Positions 1 to 11,749 of a stretch of 64,000 nucleotides of DNA are shown here, piece by piece. The translations under genes were made by a program, and so were the position numbers. Each line of letters begins with the position of its first letter. Position 1 is the first letter of the stretch. Source of the DNA: Liopterus haemorrhoidalis (taxonomy: Eukaryota; Arthropoda; Insecta; Coleoptera; Dytiscidae); assembly GCA_963971575.1 (NCBI GenBank), contig OZ020611.1, forward strand, positions 177,322,071 through 177,386,070, given 5' to 3'. A model generated the notes under the pieces. The model made no database searches. It was not told where the DNA came from and was given only the letters and a program-made list of their open reading frames with translations.

Positions 1-3000
1 ATGTAGATGGCGTTGGTGTAGGAATTCTTCATTCAGTAAACAGAAACAAACGCTTCAGTGAAATTACAACTTATTTTTATCTCACCATCAATATTATCTT
101 TTCATCTCAAAAATAAAATCCGATTTCAATATTTAACAAACTGAATTATTCATCAGAACAAGAAGTAAATTGAGATTAAATAAGTACACAATACGAACAC
201 GACTCAACATTAATGGGAACGAACATCTTTACATTAATGGGAAAGTTTATGTTGAAGTAGAAGAAATTTTACTTATGAATACTACGATGAATGTCGAATA
301 CAAAAAGGAAAATTACGATTATTCAGAGGCGTTTTAAGCCAGTAAGGATACATACCATTATAATAGGTCTTGTAATTCATCTGGTAAAGTAAAAGTGTTC
401 AATGAAATGTTGCCATTTGGTACGATTTATCGCTTGGACTTTTATTTGGCTGCATATTTCCTCGTGCTCATTCCCTTCTTTCTCTATGGTCCATCGCCAT
501 GTCGGTATTAGTCGTCCAACTCTTCTCTTGCTCTGTGAGATCCAATCCAATGTTTCCCTTACATGTTTTGTAAGGGAATGACCAATACACTTATTTGCGC
601 TTTCTTATTTCTATTTAAACTATGAGTTGCCCCAGATTAACTAAGGTGGTACGAGGTAGATTGTATTATGCTCCAGGGTTGATATACTTAAAACGACTGT
701 AGTGTTTGGTAGCGTCATTTCTTAGTAGTTGAATATAAACGTTTCTCTCGCTAGTTTACGTCAGTTGCTTGAAGACACTTAGCGCAAGATAGCTAATCCG
801 ATTTCTGTTTGTAGTTCAAAAGCAAAAACGCGTAGCCTGCTATTATAGCCGGAAAATTGAACTGGAACCGAACCCTGGAACTACGACAACCCCTCTGAAA
901 TTACAAAATCTTAATCGAAACCCTAATCCTAAACTTAAAATTTTAAGAACCGGAACCGGTACCAGAATTTCACGATTTCAAGTTTCTGAGGATTTCGTCG
1001 GATTTGATCGTATATCGTCAGCTCGCCGAAGTATTTTAACATTATTTTCATAAGTTATAGTCAAAAGGTCAGTAACTTTATCAAAGATATTATTTTGAGC
1101 CTAAATAAAAAAATATTCAAATAAGTTTATCAAAACAAATAAGAATAAGGAATGTACAAATTATTATGTATGTTATAGAATTAATTTGACATTTTGACTT
1201 TTGGTCTAATATCATTCTGTATAAAACCGTAGAAGGCAAAAGTTAGCAGTTCATAAATTAAAAAAAGCAATTCATCACTTGCCACAAGTTCACAGCCAAT
1301 TGGGAATCACGTCGCTGTCGAGGAATACTCGTAACTCATTAGCAGTAGGACTCAGGGGCCTAGCTATAATTTTATTTTTTGGGTGTGGATAATTTTTTAT
1401 TTATTTCCTTTTTTTTCAAAAAGTATACTTTAACATTTTTATAAAATAAAAGTACAGGTATATAAAAATATAATGTTTTATTACTGAAATTATATTTAAA
1501 AAAATAATTATAAATAAAAAGTAACGGCCATAAAAAAAGCAAGAAACAAAATAAAAATGGACGTATAACCTGATTCTTTGGTTTGAGCGGAACTAGATTT
1601 TGACAACTAGTAATTTTTATCGGTTAAATGAAGATTTTGATGGTTTTGTTCAGCAAAAGCCAACTTCAAACGTTAGAAAATAGCTCATGACAACTTAAGA
1701 ATTTTCCGCTTAAAGGTTTCAGAATGTTCCGCTTAAAGGTTTGGAATATTTAATTTTTTGAAAATATATAGCGAAGGATTTTTTTTTTATTTTAAATCAG
1801 GTGTTTTATAAACGTTAAGCATTTAACGACTTTTTATTAAATGATAGAAGTTTTTTCTAATTTTCGTCTATAGCCGAACGACGGGCAATAAAACAATATG
1901 TGGCTACTGAATATATTAGGAATGTTGTATTCTACATTTCTTAAAACTATTGTAAACAACGGTTTTAATATTGTAAATTAATAGTTATTTAATTCGATTA
2001 TTTAGTTTTTGCAGTGCAAAGAATAAAAATTTGGTTTATTTATTTTTAATTTATTTCAATACTTACTTCAATAATTTCAATTACAACTATTAGTAAAATC
2101 TTATTTCCTTAAAAAAAAAAAAATACCGGAACTGAACCCTAGGCCGAGATTCCTTTTTTTTGAAGAACCCTACCCCTATCCGAACCTTATTATAATATTT
2201 ATACTGAAACCGAACCCATAACTGACACATTCATAAATTTTTGAGATTTTCCGACTTTACCTGTTGTGAGCCATTTTCGGAACTTGCCGTGACAGCAAGA
2301 AGGTACTAGAAGCACCTTCATCTCCTGCAGAAACACGCGCGGATCATACAACCGCCATTACGTGTATGTTCAAGAAGCTTCACAAGCACCTTGCAGCCCT
2401 CTAACCTCTTTTCAAAACTTAAAAAAGACCTTTACAGTCATTAGGAAGTGCAGAAGGTAGTTTCTGACTATTTTTCCAAGGGTACTAAAATATTAATTAA
2501 GAGTTGCAAGAAATGTGTCGAAGTAAAATATTTCCAAAAGGAATTGGCAACTCTCGCTTATTGATTCCAATAACGACTGTACTGTACAGTTACAGTATAG
2601 CCATTATACCTGTTGAGTTTATGGTTCTGTTAACAATAGTTGCCAGAAACGTAATAATTATTTAAAATAAACGTGTTTTCTTATATGCTATTTAGAATGA
2701 ACTGTATATACTCACATGACATACCTACACATTTTATCAGGCTTAGGCCTGGCTATATTTGAATTATAAATATAAGCATATTTAAAAATCGTTTTGTTTT
2801 AAAGTCTTTATAGTCTATATTAAATATTTCAAATGTGTACAAACAAAAGTCATTATTTTTTTGACATTTTCCTTTAGTAGCCTCGCCCACATTTTCGCAC
2901 TCCAAATCACCTTGCACAGATTCACTATTTTCACTACAGAAATTAGGAATTTCTTCAAAATCAAATGGTCGCCAAAGAGCCATGTTGTTAATGTATGCAC

Positions 3001-3940
3001 GCTATGAACGTTGAAAATTAAATAACAAACAAGTATTATATATTATGTATGTAACACCCCCTAAAATTTAGAAACAAGAGGATTATAAATTTGGAAAATA
3101 TCCTTAAAGGTTTTTAAGAAACTTTGGTTGGACTAATATTATATCTATTCAATTTAAATTTAAAATTCCCTTAATACCTCTTATATTCTGTTTACAGCAA
3201 CTAGTCTAAGGATTAGTGCCATAAATCCATTACCGCATTGTTAAGCTTCTCAACAAGAGTGGCCATTTCTTTTTGGAAATACTATACAATAAGACTATAT
3301 TGAAAAATGACACCGTCGTTTTATTTCTAAGTATTACGTATTTATGCATTCTTCCATCACTTTGGTAAAATATGCTGAGTACTAATCACAACACTAACCC
3401 ACTAAACTTAATTAAATTTGCTTGTAATATTATCAGAGTGTTCAGGTTTATTACGAAGTTCAGTTTATTTTTTAATGCCATTAATACTGGCTGAGCAATA
3501 TTTCTCTGTTTAACTCTCTATTAATCACAGCTATCTATATAAACCGTTACATAAGGTGCAGATATAGCCCAAGATTTACACAATAAGTGTCAAGGAATCA
3601 ATATAGATGAAAAATCGCCATTGTTGTCGCCATTAACGAAGCAAAACAAGTGAACAGTTTGTTTTGAGATGTCGAGAGCTTACGTCGTTTGTTTCCAATG
3701 TACATCAAAAAAAAAAAAAACATTGCGGTTACTGTTAAACTATAAATTATATAATGTCCATTACAATGACTCAGTTCATAAATTTAATGTAGTGGTGATT
3801 ATAATATATTAATAATTATGCACTGACCTCTCAAATGGTTTTATTGGTTTCAGGAAAACATTCGACAGTATCTGGGATGGTTGGTCCATTTATCCATATT
3901 TATGTTTTATCGTTATCTCATATATATTATTTAACTAAAA
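1..3940. other. AT-rich stretch with no recognisable gene
   Basis: I see no coding region here; the only open frames are short, AT-rich and without motifs. Two C-rich patches (about 840-985 and 2125-2230) both carry words like ACCGAACCC and may be related debris. The part around 2270-2430 is less AT-rich but does not read as a known protein. Confidence 0.6.
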
Positions 3941-3944
3941 ACTA

Positions 3945-4060
3945 GGGATGGGTAGTGGTACACAAGATATCGATAGTTGACATCGATAGTAACATCTGAT
4001 GTCTTGCACTGATATTAGAAAAGTATCCAACAAAAACCATCGATGATTTACAACACCTCT
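3945..4060. repeat. Possible end of a hAT-like element
   Basis: The stretch opens with TAGGGATGGGTA, resembling hAT terminal inverted repeats, and is followed by several ATCGAT words. No partner end was found nearby, so this is at most a broken remnant. Confidence 0.2.
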
Positions 4061-4252
4061 ATTTCCATAAAAATATTATTCATATACGTATGACCAAAAA
4101 AGTAAAAATACTGTTATTGTTTTATAAAATTTACCTTCATTTTCACTAACTTTAAAGGTAAATTTCAGAACTTGAATATCTTCCGAAGCTCTCAATGAAA
4201 TCAGTATTATGATGAAACAAAAAAGTTAAGACCTTAATTGTTAAAAATATTG

Positions 4253-4705
4253 TCACGGGGTGAATTCAAGAACGGAATCTTTTCTACAAAATCAGAATAT
4301 AATTTATTGTCAGAATTAACTGCTGGTCTAGTCCGTTAGAAGCTGATGTAAGTCCCGTTCTCGCCCCGGCTTCTCCAGGATCGGTCGAACAACCCCAGGT
4401 ATCCGCACGAGGCGAACATCTGGAGAAGCCCTGTAAACATCACATCTCGGGTTGGCGACTTTAACAGCTGGGCTAGTCCGTGGGCAACGTGCTCACAAAA
4501 ATGACTCCTGCTTGACTACTAAGAAAGACTAACTTGAATCACTAACTTGAAAATGACTAACCTCAATGACTAACGAACTCTATTCCCTAAGACCATTTTA
4601 TAACTGTTAACCAGGACACTATGACGTCAGGTCCTACCTCAATTGTTTTAGAAACATTATTCATTTGTGTCATTGTTGGCAGCAATTAAAGACCATAGTC
4701 GACAC
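4253..4705. repeat. LTR-like region
   Basis: It begins TGTCACGGGGTG, is richer in GC than its surroundings, and contains short repeats of GACTAAC/CACTAAC words around 4510-4575. It looks like a solitary LTR or LTR debris, but I found no second copy, primer-binding site or polypurine tract, so the assignment is weak. Confidence 0.25.
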
Positions 4706-4883
4706 AATTGAATAATGTTTATCAACACATTAGAAAGTAGTTTAAAACTTATGTTGACGAACACACAACACTCTGCACATTCTTTAATTCCCAAAACCGT
4801 TAGTCAGCAACCGCGACCTACACCACTTAAAGGCTGCTCAAGAAATTGGGACATTAGAATAGAATTATATCATAATTGTGACA

Positions 4884-5010
4884 ATATCATCATCATTGGG
4901 GCGACAGGCCGAGTTGAGCCTAGGCCTCATGTTTCCAGGTTTCATGACCATATTTATAATTTATGTACATTCAGGAGTAATATGGTCAGTATTACGTCCA
5001 TTTTTTAGCG
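4884..5010 (-). repeat. Non-LTR retrotransposon 3' end, copy 1
   Basis: This stretch matches 41597-41728 closely over about 120 bp: a (CAT)n run, ATTGG(G/C)GCGACAG, GAGCCTAGGCCTC, then CATTCAGGAGTAATATGGTC. The (CAT)n run would be the 3' tail of an element read on the minus strand. The short open frames across it are not genes. Confidence 0.5.
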
Positions 5011-5103
5011 CACACAGAAAGGCACCTACAATGTATAGCCAGTTACGAACAACTAAGCAGAACCTATAATTTTTATAAATATTTTTACACAAATTATTTG
5101 ACG

Positions 5104-5185
5104 TAAGCAGGAGTTGAACTCACATTGTTTAAAACAACTACCCTAAATAAAGCTGGAAGCCAATAAGCCAATAAATGATATTCTT
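5104..5185 (-). other. Weak tRNA-like segment
   Basis: On the minus strand there is a B-box-like GAGTTCAACTCC and, upstream, an A-box-like TGGCTTATTGG. Arms do not fold cleanly by eye. It may be a SINE head or decayed tRNA pseudogene next to family R copy A. Confidence 0.25.
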
Positions 5186-5228
5186 TCTCAAAAATTGATT
5201 AAATTGTGAAATGTAAATATTAACACAT

Positions 5229-6055
5229 TTCAGAGTTTTGTAGGTATTTAGTAATTAAAAATTATTAATTTCGTAAATGTTTGAAATAATAAACCATGAC
5301 TTCCATTTAGAGACTTCACCAGTCACTCAGATAAATATTGCAAACACGGTTAAATGTTGTAAACACAGTGTCCCAAAAAATGCGATAACTTTCGAAATAA
5401 TCATCAGATCCAAAATTCCTTTCGTACTGTTTCGGATTACATTATGTTGCATTACTCAGAATTTTTCAGATTATTCTATAACCCTCGTGGGTTATAAAAT
5501 GTGCGGCAAGGGTTTTTTTAGCATATTTTTTGCTATTATCGCATTAAAATAAAGAAATTAAAAAAAAAAACTATTTCTTGTTCCTAAATCTACGTGTTAA
5601 GAGCTTCAGTTATACAAAAACACAAATCAAAAACTTTCTGTTGAACTATTCCGGTTCCTTCAATGTACAATAATGAAAAGTTTTTCAGATTTTTGGATCA
5701 AATTGAAAATAGGGTTAGGGACACATTTTTAGCGAAAATCTAATAAAATAATATTTTTCAAATATAAAAATTCCCTGGTTTGTCTACGTATTAAGGAGTT
5801 TCATTTTATAACCCACTCATACTTTTTTTTTTAATATTTAGTTCTTCGTTGAATACATAATTGTTTATATATTTCCCGCCATGTATTTTTTTGAATTCTC
5901 GATGGTTTTCTTATATCTGGGTCAAAGAATTGTACAAGCATATGCCAAATTTCAACTTTCTAGATCCAACCGTTTGAACACAATTTCAACCGTATAGACT
6001 GACAGACAGATACATATAATAATAATAATTTTGTTTAAGTTGAGGTACAAAATAT
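5229..6055 (+). repeat. Family R repeat, copy A (diverged)
   Basis: It starts TTTCAGAGTTTTGTAGGTAT, the family R 5' terminal inverted repeat, and follows the family order: CGAAATAATCATCAGATC, a TACTGTTTCGG block, then a GACAGACAGATACAT tail. The far end is damaged (GAGGTACAAAATATCATA instead of CATACCTACAAAACCC). An open frame at 5277-5552 lies in the repeat and is not a gene. Confidence 0.6.
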
Positions 6056-6244
6056 CATAACTTAATTAATGAAACATTACAGAATATGATCTGCTACCCC
6101 TTTTAAATCTAAGTCCATATATTCCTGTATACTATAGACAGCTTTTTTTATAAGAAAAATTTTTAAGCAATTCTTAAATTTTGCTGTGTTTAGCCTCTGT
6201 ATACATTAGGGCAATTTATTGAAAAGTTTTACTTCAATATAGTT

Positions 6245-6460
6245 TAGGGTGACCATTTTCTTGGAGACGACAATGCGGGACGGATCAAATAAAAGGTCGT
6301 CACTTCCGAAATATAAGTGATGAGCAAACAAAAAAAAGGTCCTCACCTCCCAAATATAAGTAAAGAGCAAAAAAAAGGTCTTCACCTCCCAAATATAAGT
6401 ACAGAGCAAAATTCGGCCCTGGGGACACCAAATCAAAATGCGGGACGAATGGTCACTCTA
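6245..6460. mobile_element. hAT-type MITE, 216 bp
   Basis: Ends TAGGGTGACCA and TGGTCACTCTA are inverted repeats. Flanks ATATAGTT (6237-6244) and ATATAGCT (6461-6468) are an 8-bp target duplication with one mismatch, the hAT signature. It has no transposase; its interior is a minisatellite. A 76-aa open frame over it is spurious. Confidence 0.75.
6281..6410 (-). repeat. About 40-bp minisatellite, three units
   Basis: About three copies of a unit containing AGGTC(C/T)TCACCTCCCAAAT and AAGTGATGAGCAAAAAA. The same unit occurs in reverse orientation at 9295-9425. Confidence 0.7.
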
Positions 6461-6719
6461 ATATAGCTAGGCAAATTTTTTGTCACTTTGTATTTCACTA
6501 GCGGAATATGAATATCATTTTTATGCATAGTATTGTGATCATGTAGGGAATTATTTTTTGAGAACTGATATTTTCTTTGATATATATCAGTAAATTTAAG
6601 ATGTAAAGCGAAGGAAAAGTTAAAATATCAAGCTCCGAATATAATTTCCTACAGGATTCCCTTCTACCGATTTTACAAATAATTCGTATCGTTTTTGTAG
6701 TTTGAAAATTCTGAATTCT

Positions 6720-6775
6720 GATTCATGAATGACGTTGTAAGGGTCATTTGGTCATACCTACGAAACCGAAAATAT
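6720..6775 (+). repeat. Family R 3' end fragment
   Basis: GTAAGGGTCATTTGGTCATA followed by CCTACGAAACC matches the 3' terminal segment of family R. The rest of the element is absent. Confidence 0.5.
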
Positions 6776-6779
6776 GAAC

Positions 6780-8059
6780 TATAACATCCATTTGTTTTAT
6801 GAAAGGTGTACAGTTCGAAATAAATGTCATGACAGGGTGTGAGTCCTGCACGTTTAATTAGTACTGGTGATTCCAAGCTTTGACGAATTGCATTCTTTCG
6901 TATACACACATCTACAGTCAAGTGCATAAACACGTACTGACATTTTATGTTATTCTATATGGCGGAAGAACGTCTCTCTATTATTACGTAGCATATGAGA
7001 CGTTTAAAGTATTATTTAAAACAGCATGAATTTGGAAAAAGTTGTAGGAGGGTGGGAACACTGGCCAATGAACCTACTTAGTCATTAAAATAATCGTCAA
7101 ATGGATATCTCACATACTAAAGCAAGTAGCTACGTTTCTACAATTTTGATATACGATTGTGATGGGTGGTAAGACTAAGACTTTAGTTGTCTACGGAGCA
7201 CGAATTTAAATCCCCCATGAAGAAGGTGGGGGCCCCATCTTCTTCGGATTTATATTCTGCGAAATTGTGCAGTCAGCTTGTTATCTGTTGTGTTTACCCT
7301 GCCTTTAAAAGAATAATAAAGAGAGAGACATAATTTATAAATAATTATGTACAGCTATTTTTAATTAAAAAACTTGATTTTTTTAAATTATTTTATTCTC
7401 ATTTTTACTTGCTCACAGGACCGAAGAATTATTTGTTGGATTGTTGAATTGAGTCACCCTTAAATATAAACCATCAAAATGTAGTCCAAATATAATGGCA
7501 GGGTGTTCATAGTAGATCGGATTAGGGGATTACTCCATTGTCAAACGGTGTTAGAACGGATAACAAAGATTGCGCGTCTCAGCACTGCGGGGCGCTAGCT
7601 AGCTAGCCCAGAGTCGCGGGATCCGGCAGCACGGACTGACGGGATCTCCGGACTTAAACCCTCGTGGAACAAGCACTGTTCAGTCTTCGCTACCCTAGAT
7701 TATGTAGCTATACACTCTGCTATTGTATACTAGCTCCGAGATATTTCTTCACTGAATCTCTGGATGGGTTTGTATGTTTTACATGGGCTCAGGTTTGCTT
7801 ATAAAAAAATATTTTATGGGTTTTTACATAACATTTATTTTATGTAACCTATAATTTAATAAATGGAATGTTACTGTAACAGTTGCAAGTTGCACCATCA
7901 GAATTATTTTGATAATAAAGATATTATTCATACCAATACGTAGAGTGTTTATGCAATACATAATTATGCTATGTTAACAGTTTTATTGTGAAGGTTAGAT
8001 AGAATATAAATAATAACATTGACAAGTTATGTGTGGTATAAATAGGAATCAAAATTAAC
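6780..8059. other. Unassigned, with a near-palindrome and a GC-rich patch
   Basis: No gene is visible. At about 7219-7246 lies a near-palindrome (GAAGAAGGTGGGG against CCCCATCTTCTTC, one mismatch). At 7565-7700 there is an unusually GC-rich patch (GCGCTAGCTAGCTAGCCC) that resembles neither coding sequence nor a family seen elsewhere here. Confidence 0.4.
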
Positions 8060-8705
8060 TGTAACGGACTCGGTTCCTGGCTGTGGTCTGATGTATATGC
8101 AATGCATCAGATCGAGTCAAGAGCTGAATCCGGTCGACCATGTAAGTTTTATATTTTATTTTACATATTCATTCCGTTTTAAAATGTTTTGTCTTCATTT
8201 GATAATCAAGTATTTGCTACTATAAAATGTTCCCACTTGTTAAAAAAAAATCCCATCAACAGAGAAGCTAGTAAAAACAGTTCAAATTATTTTCCTGGTT
8301 TTTAATCTAAACTAGATGGTGACAGCCTCCCCCCCATTTTTACTGTTTAGTAAATTCACCTCCCTGGCTGCTGCTATTTGGTGGACTAGCGGTGAGATTT
8401 TTAAATAAGTCATTTTAGTAATTTTTGTCTGTTACATTTTTGTTTGAAAGTGGTGGGATATTTTAGTTGCTTTTGGTATTTTCAAATTAGGTATTTCAGC
8501 TGTTACATATTTGGTGGCAGCGGTGGTATTTAAAATAAGATCTTTTAGTAGGCCTGTCTGTTACATATTTGGTGGCACCGGTGGGATCTTTTAGTAGCTT
8601 TTGCCTGTTACAATTTGGTGGCAGTGGTGGGATCTTATAATAGCATTTGGGTGTTACAATTTGGTACCAGCGGTGGGATTTTTTTAGTAGCTTTTGGCTG
8701 TTACA
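8060..8705 (+). repeat. Gypsy-type LTR end with amplified PBS-like repeats
   Basis: The block opens TGTAACGGACTC and repeatedly contains CTGTTACA, so TGTAAC...GTTACA could be LTR termini. From about 8365, a unit of roughly 45-70 bp recurs about six times: TTTGGTGGCAGCGGTGGGAT, then CTTTTAGTAGCTTTTG, then CTGTTACA. TGGTGGCAGCGGTGGG directly after an LTR-like end resembles a primer-binding site, suggesting the LTR/PBS junction became a tandem array. No gag or pol follows. Confidence 0.45.
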
Positions 8706-9294
8706 TTATAATTAAGATTGTCTGCCTGTTTGATGTAAATGGTACTCAAACTTCTAAACCTAGGAAGATGAAATTTGACAGACATGTTAAGGTGTGTCAT
8801 TTGGGGGTTAAAATTTTATTTTTACAAATTTTTGAATTAGGGATCAAAAATTATGTCTTTTGATGTCTAGAATTCAAATATACTATTATTATTATTATTA
8901 TTATTTTTAATTCCGCGCACATTTTTCTTGAATTTTTGACTGATCAACTTTAAACAATGACATCTCAATCTGTATTTAGGGTGTAGAGATTCTACAAATC
9001 ACATTTAAAATCCCCACGCACTATTTTAAAAATTGTAATAAGGTCCCCACGATGACGTCTTTTTGCAGGAGAAGTAAGGTTCAATTTTCGCAGTCTTTCT
9101 TCATAGGACAATGAATATAATCCGCGAGTAAAACTTCTTTGCAAGTTCTCCATCACAGAAACGCCTTTTTTTGAGGATAGGTGTGCAAACTGAGATTTCA
9201 AACTTCAAATTAGGCCTTACGTAAGACCAGAGCCGTAGGAACGGGTTGGCATCGGGGCACTTGCCAGGTACTTGGCTTGCCGTATACTTGGTCA

Positions 9295-9425
9295 TTAAAA
9301 GCAGAGTCGAGGACTTTTTTTTGCTCATCACTTGGATTTGGATGGTGAGGACCTTTTTTCTTTTTTGCTCATCACTTGGATTTGGGGAGTGAGGACCTTT
9401 TTTGCTCATCACTTGGAATTCCTTT
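9295..9425 (+). repeat. Minisatellite related to 6281-6410, inverted
   Basis: About three copies of a unit containing GAGGACCTTTTTTGCTCATC and ACTTGGATTTGG. It is the reverse complement of the unit inside the MITE at 6245-6460, so the two sites derive from one mobile minisatellite. Confidence 0.65.
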
Positions 9426-9429
9426 TTTT

Positions 9430-10065
9430 TATGTTTAATCAATTTACTTTATTTGCCAAGGGCGCTAAAACATTGCTACGACTCTGCGTAGGACACGCCA
9501 AGTTTCTTGACTAGACTTCGCTTAACATCTAGGACTGGGATTCAAGTTCTGGTAACGTGAAATTAACTAACGTGCTTTTCGTGGACACTTATCTAATTTG
9601 TAGTTTTAAATTCATGTTCGTTTTGTATTTCATTGATCGCCTTATAAAATGCAACACTGTATATTATAGCAACAATGTAGAAAGCCACTAGCAAACAAAC
9701 AAGAATGACGACACATCGGATGGTCGTAACTTCTCGCCGGTACCGTAATTACACCTCTTGCAATGTCGCTGCTAATTGAGATGTTTTGTTTGGGTCAGCG
9801 TACTTGTTACTTTTACAGTAGCTAAGTGCAATACATCCACAGAACGTATACGCCCACTACTCTGCAGCCTTCGACCACCGCTAATGGACCACGCGATATA
9901 TTACGTGAACACGGTTACCACCTTTTTAAAATACTATATTATTCTTCTTCCACCCACTCATATTACTGGAAAATATAAGCGTAATAACTTTTGCATTAAG
10001 ATGAAATAATTCACAAACTAGTTATGAAATACAGTTATTATATTTATAATATAGTATTCTTATAT
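9430..10065. other. No recognisable feature
   Basis: AT-rich sequence with short open frames only. I see no motif, repeat end or RNA gene. Confidence 0.5.
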
Positions 10066-10410
10066 TACGCGAGCTCTAGATAATTCTATACTTAAATCTG
10101 TTGCCAAGATAATATCCTCCATTTTAACATCAGTTTATAACACTAGTTTTGAAACCGATGTCTTTCCAGATAAATTAGATATTACCAAAGTGTTTCCAAT
10201 TTTTAAGAATTGTGAAATTAAGGTTGTCTCCAATTACAGACTGCTTTCCACCGTACCTACAACTGCTAAAGTATTTGAAATCATCTTTAATACTAGGTTA
10301 ATGAAATTTTTCTCAGATAACAAACCTCTTAACAAAAATCAATTTGCTTTCAGGCTTGAGTTGACCACTATTACTGCCATCACTGAGTTCGTCAACTATG
10401 TAACCAGATG
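10066..10410 (+). pseudogene. Non-LTR reverse transcriptase fragment (fingers)
   Basis: Translation shows a Jockey-type RT N-terminal segment: ILKSVAKIISSIL, FPDKLDITKVFPIFK, SNYRLLSTVPTTAKVFE, then NQFAF. This matches the block before RT motif A in non-LTR retrotransposons (KVIPIFK...NYRPIS...AKVFE). Upstream codons share the frame of the open stretch at 10190-10420, so the remnant starts before its ATG. No palm with the catalytic aspartates and no endonuclease follow. It is a dead fragment. Confidence 0.75.
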
Positions 10411-10733
10411 GGATAGCTGATAATGATGATGAACGTAGGTAAGGTTGCAGTGGCCGAGAAGGTGTTCGACAGGAGAGGTGCTAGGAACACATATCAGCAG
10501 CAACCGACTGCTACTATTCATTGCTATGCTATTTAAAAAATAATAATATTAAGTTCACAACCGCATATAACCAGAACTGTGGAAAAATACGCGGGTAAAA
10601 AGGACATAACTGTAAAGTCCTCTATCCCGGATAAAAAAAATACTGGGAATAAACTCGATTAGTTAGAAAACCTTCAGAAGGTCTACGCCGAAATATTTCT
10701 CTCCACTATTAATTTTATTATTTAGATGGATAA

Positions 10734-11654
10734 GTTTGTTTGGAACGGGGCACCCCGAAAATCTCCTTTATTTGTAAAGATACAAAAAATCTTCAGAACA
10801 AAAGTTAAACTAGACAAAAAGGCCCATCTAAAGGTTACTATAAGAATTCTGAGGCACTTCCGGTTTCACCGGAAATGATGTCAACTTTTGATCTAGCATA
10901 GGGAATCGATAATTTTATATTTTTTTCCTAAAATTACATAAAATTAGCTTTACAATGACCCCAAAAAGTCATATTTTTATTTACAAAATAATAATCAACA
11001 TAAGTTTTACAAAGTTGAACGTAGCAAGCTTTGAAAACAATAAAAAAGGAAACAAAATATCTCGCCGGATCTCACGCCATTAGATTTTTTCGTTTGGGGG
11101 TATTTAAAAGATAGAGTGTATCGGACAACACCAACGACGATAGAAGATTTAGAAGTGCAATCCGGGATATCCAAGAGTGTACTCTTATAAGGGCGATGGA
11201 AGAGTTTTTATTAAGAATGAGAAAATGTGTGGACAATAATGGTGGTTTGATCGAACATTTGTGTATATATATATTTTTTTAAATAGTGTAAAAATTAATA
11301 GTTTTTTTTTTTTCTAAATAGTCAAATAGTTTATTTTAGAGATATTTTGTTTCTTTTTTAATGTTTTCAAAGCTTGCTACGTTCAACTTTGTAAAACTTA
11401 TGTTAACATAAAAATATGATTTTTTGGTGTCATTGTAAAGCTAATTTAATGTACTTTTAGGAAAAAGATATAAAATTATCGATTCCCTATGCTATATCAA
11501 AAGTTGACATCATTTCCGGTGAAACCAGAAGTGCCTCCGAATTCTTATAGTAACCTTTAGATGGGCCTTTTTGTCTAGTTTAACTTTTGTTCTGAAGATT
11601 TTTTGTATCTTTACAAATAAAGGAGATTTTCGGGGTGCCCCGTTTCAAACAAAC
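10734..11654. mobile_element. Foldback transposon with about 320-bp inverted arms
   Basis: The left arm (10734-11063) and right arm (11339-11654) are close reverse complements, both outer ends carrying GTTTGTTTGRAACGGGGCAC, inner ends at AAACAAAATATCTC. The left arm has a small extra segment. The 275-bp centre holds a transposase C-terminus. TIRs this long with a shrunken core suggest a deletion derivative able to form a large hairpin. No clear target duplication was found; the right end continues into ACCCTGTATA, which could be the true terminus. Confidence 0.75.
11064..11275 (+). pseudogene. DDE transposase C-terminal fragment
   Basis: Between the foldback arms the frame reads PDLTPLDFFVWGYLKDRVY, then an IEDL segment, and after a frame change RMRKCVDNNGG and IEHL. 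This is the C-terminal part of an IS630/Tc1/mariner-like DDE transposase: SPDLxPLDFFxWGYLK carries the last catalytic acidic residue, and NGGxxEHL is the usual tail of the arthropod DUF4817-type group. The helix-turn-helix and first catalytic residues are missing. Confidence 0.7.
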
Positions 11655-11689
11655 ACCCTGTATATCTCATGTACAGAGATACACAGCGA

Positions 11690-11748
11690 AGGTAATATCT
11701 CTGATGAGGTGCGATCACGAATAAAGTCGGCTTGGTTAAGATGGAGAT
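11690..11748 (+). pseudogene. RTE-like reverse transcriptase scrap
   Basis: The frame reads ISDEVRSRIKSAWLRW, matching the conserved RTE-clade segment (I..RI..GW.KWR) before the C-terminal region. The matching downstream part, LYGNECWP, appears at 13548 after the Jockey-like element, so this is probably one element split by an insertion with loss of sequence. Confidence 0.5.
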
Positions 11749-11749
11749 A

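Noticed and set aside
895..950. Telomere-like CCCTAA words
   Set aside because: ACCCTAATCC occurs without tandem repetition; no (CCTAA)n array.
8615..8863. 82-aa frame
   Set aside because: Its N-terminal part translates the tandem PBS-like repeats and is not a protein.
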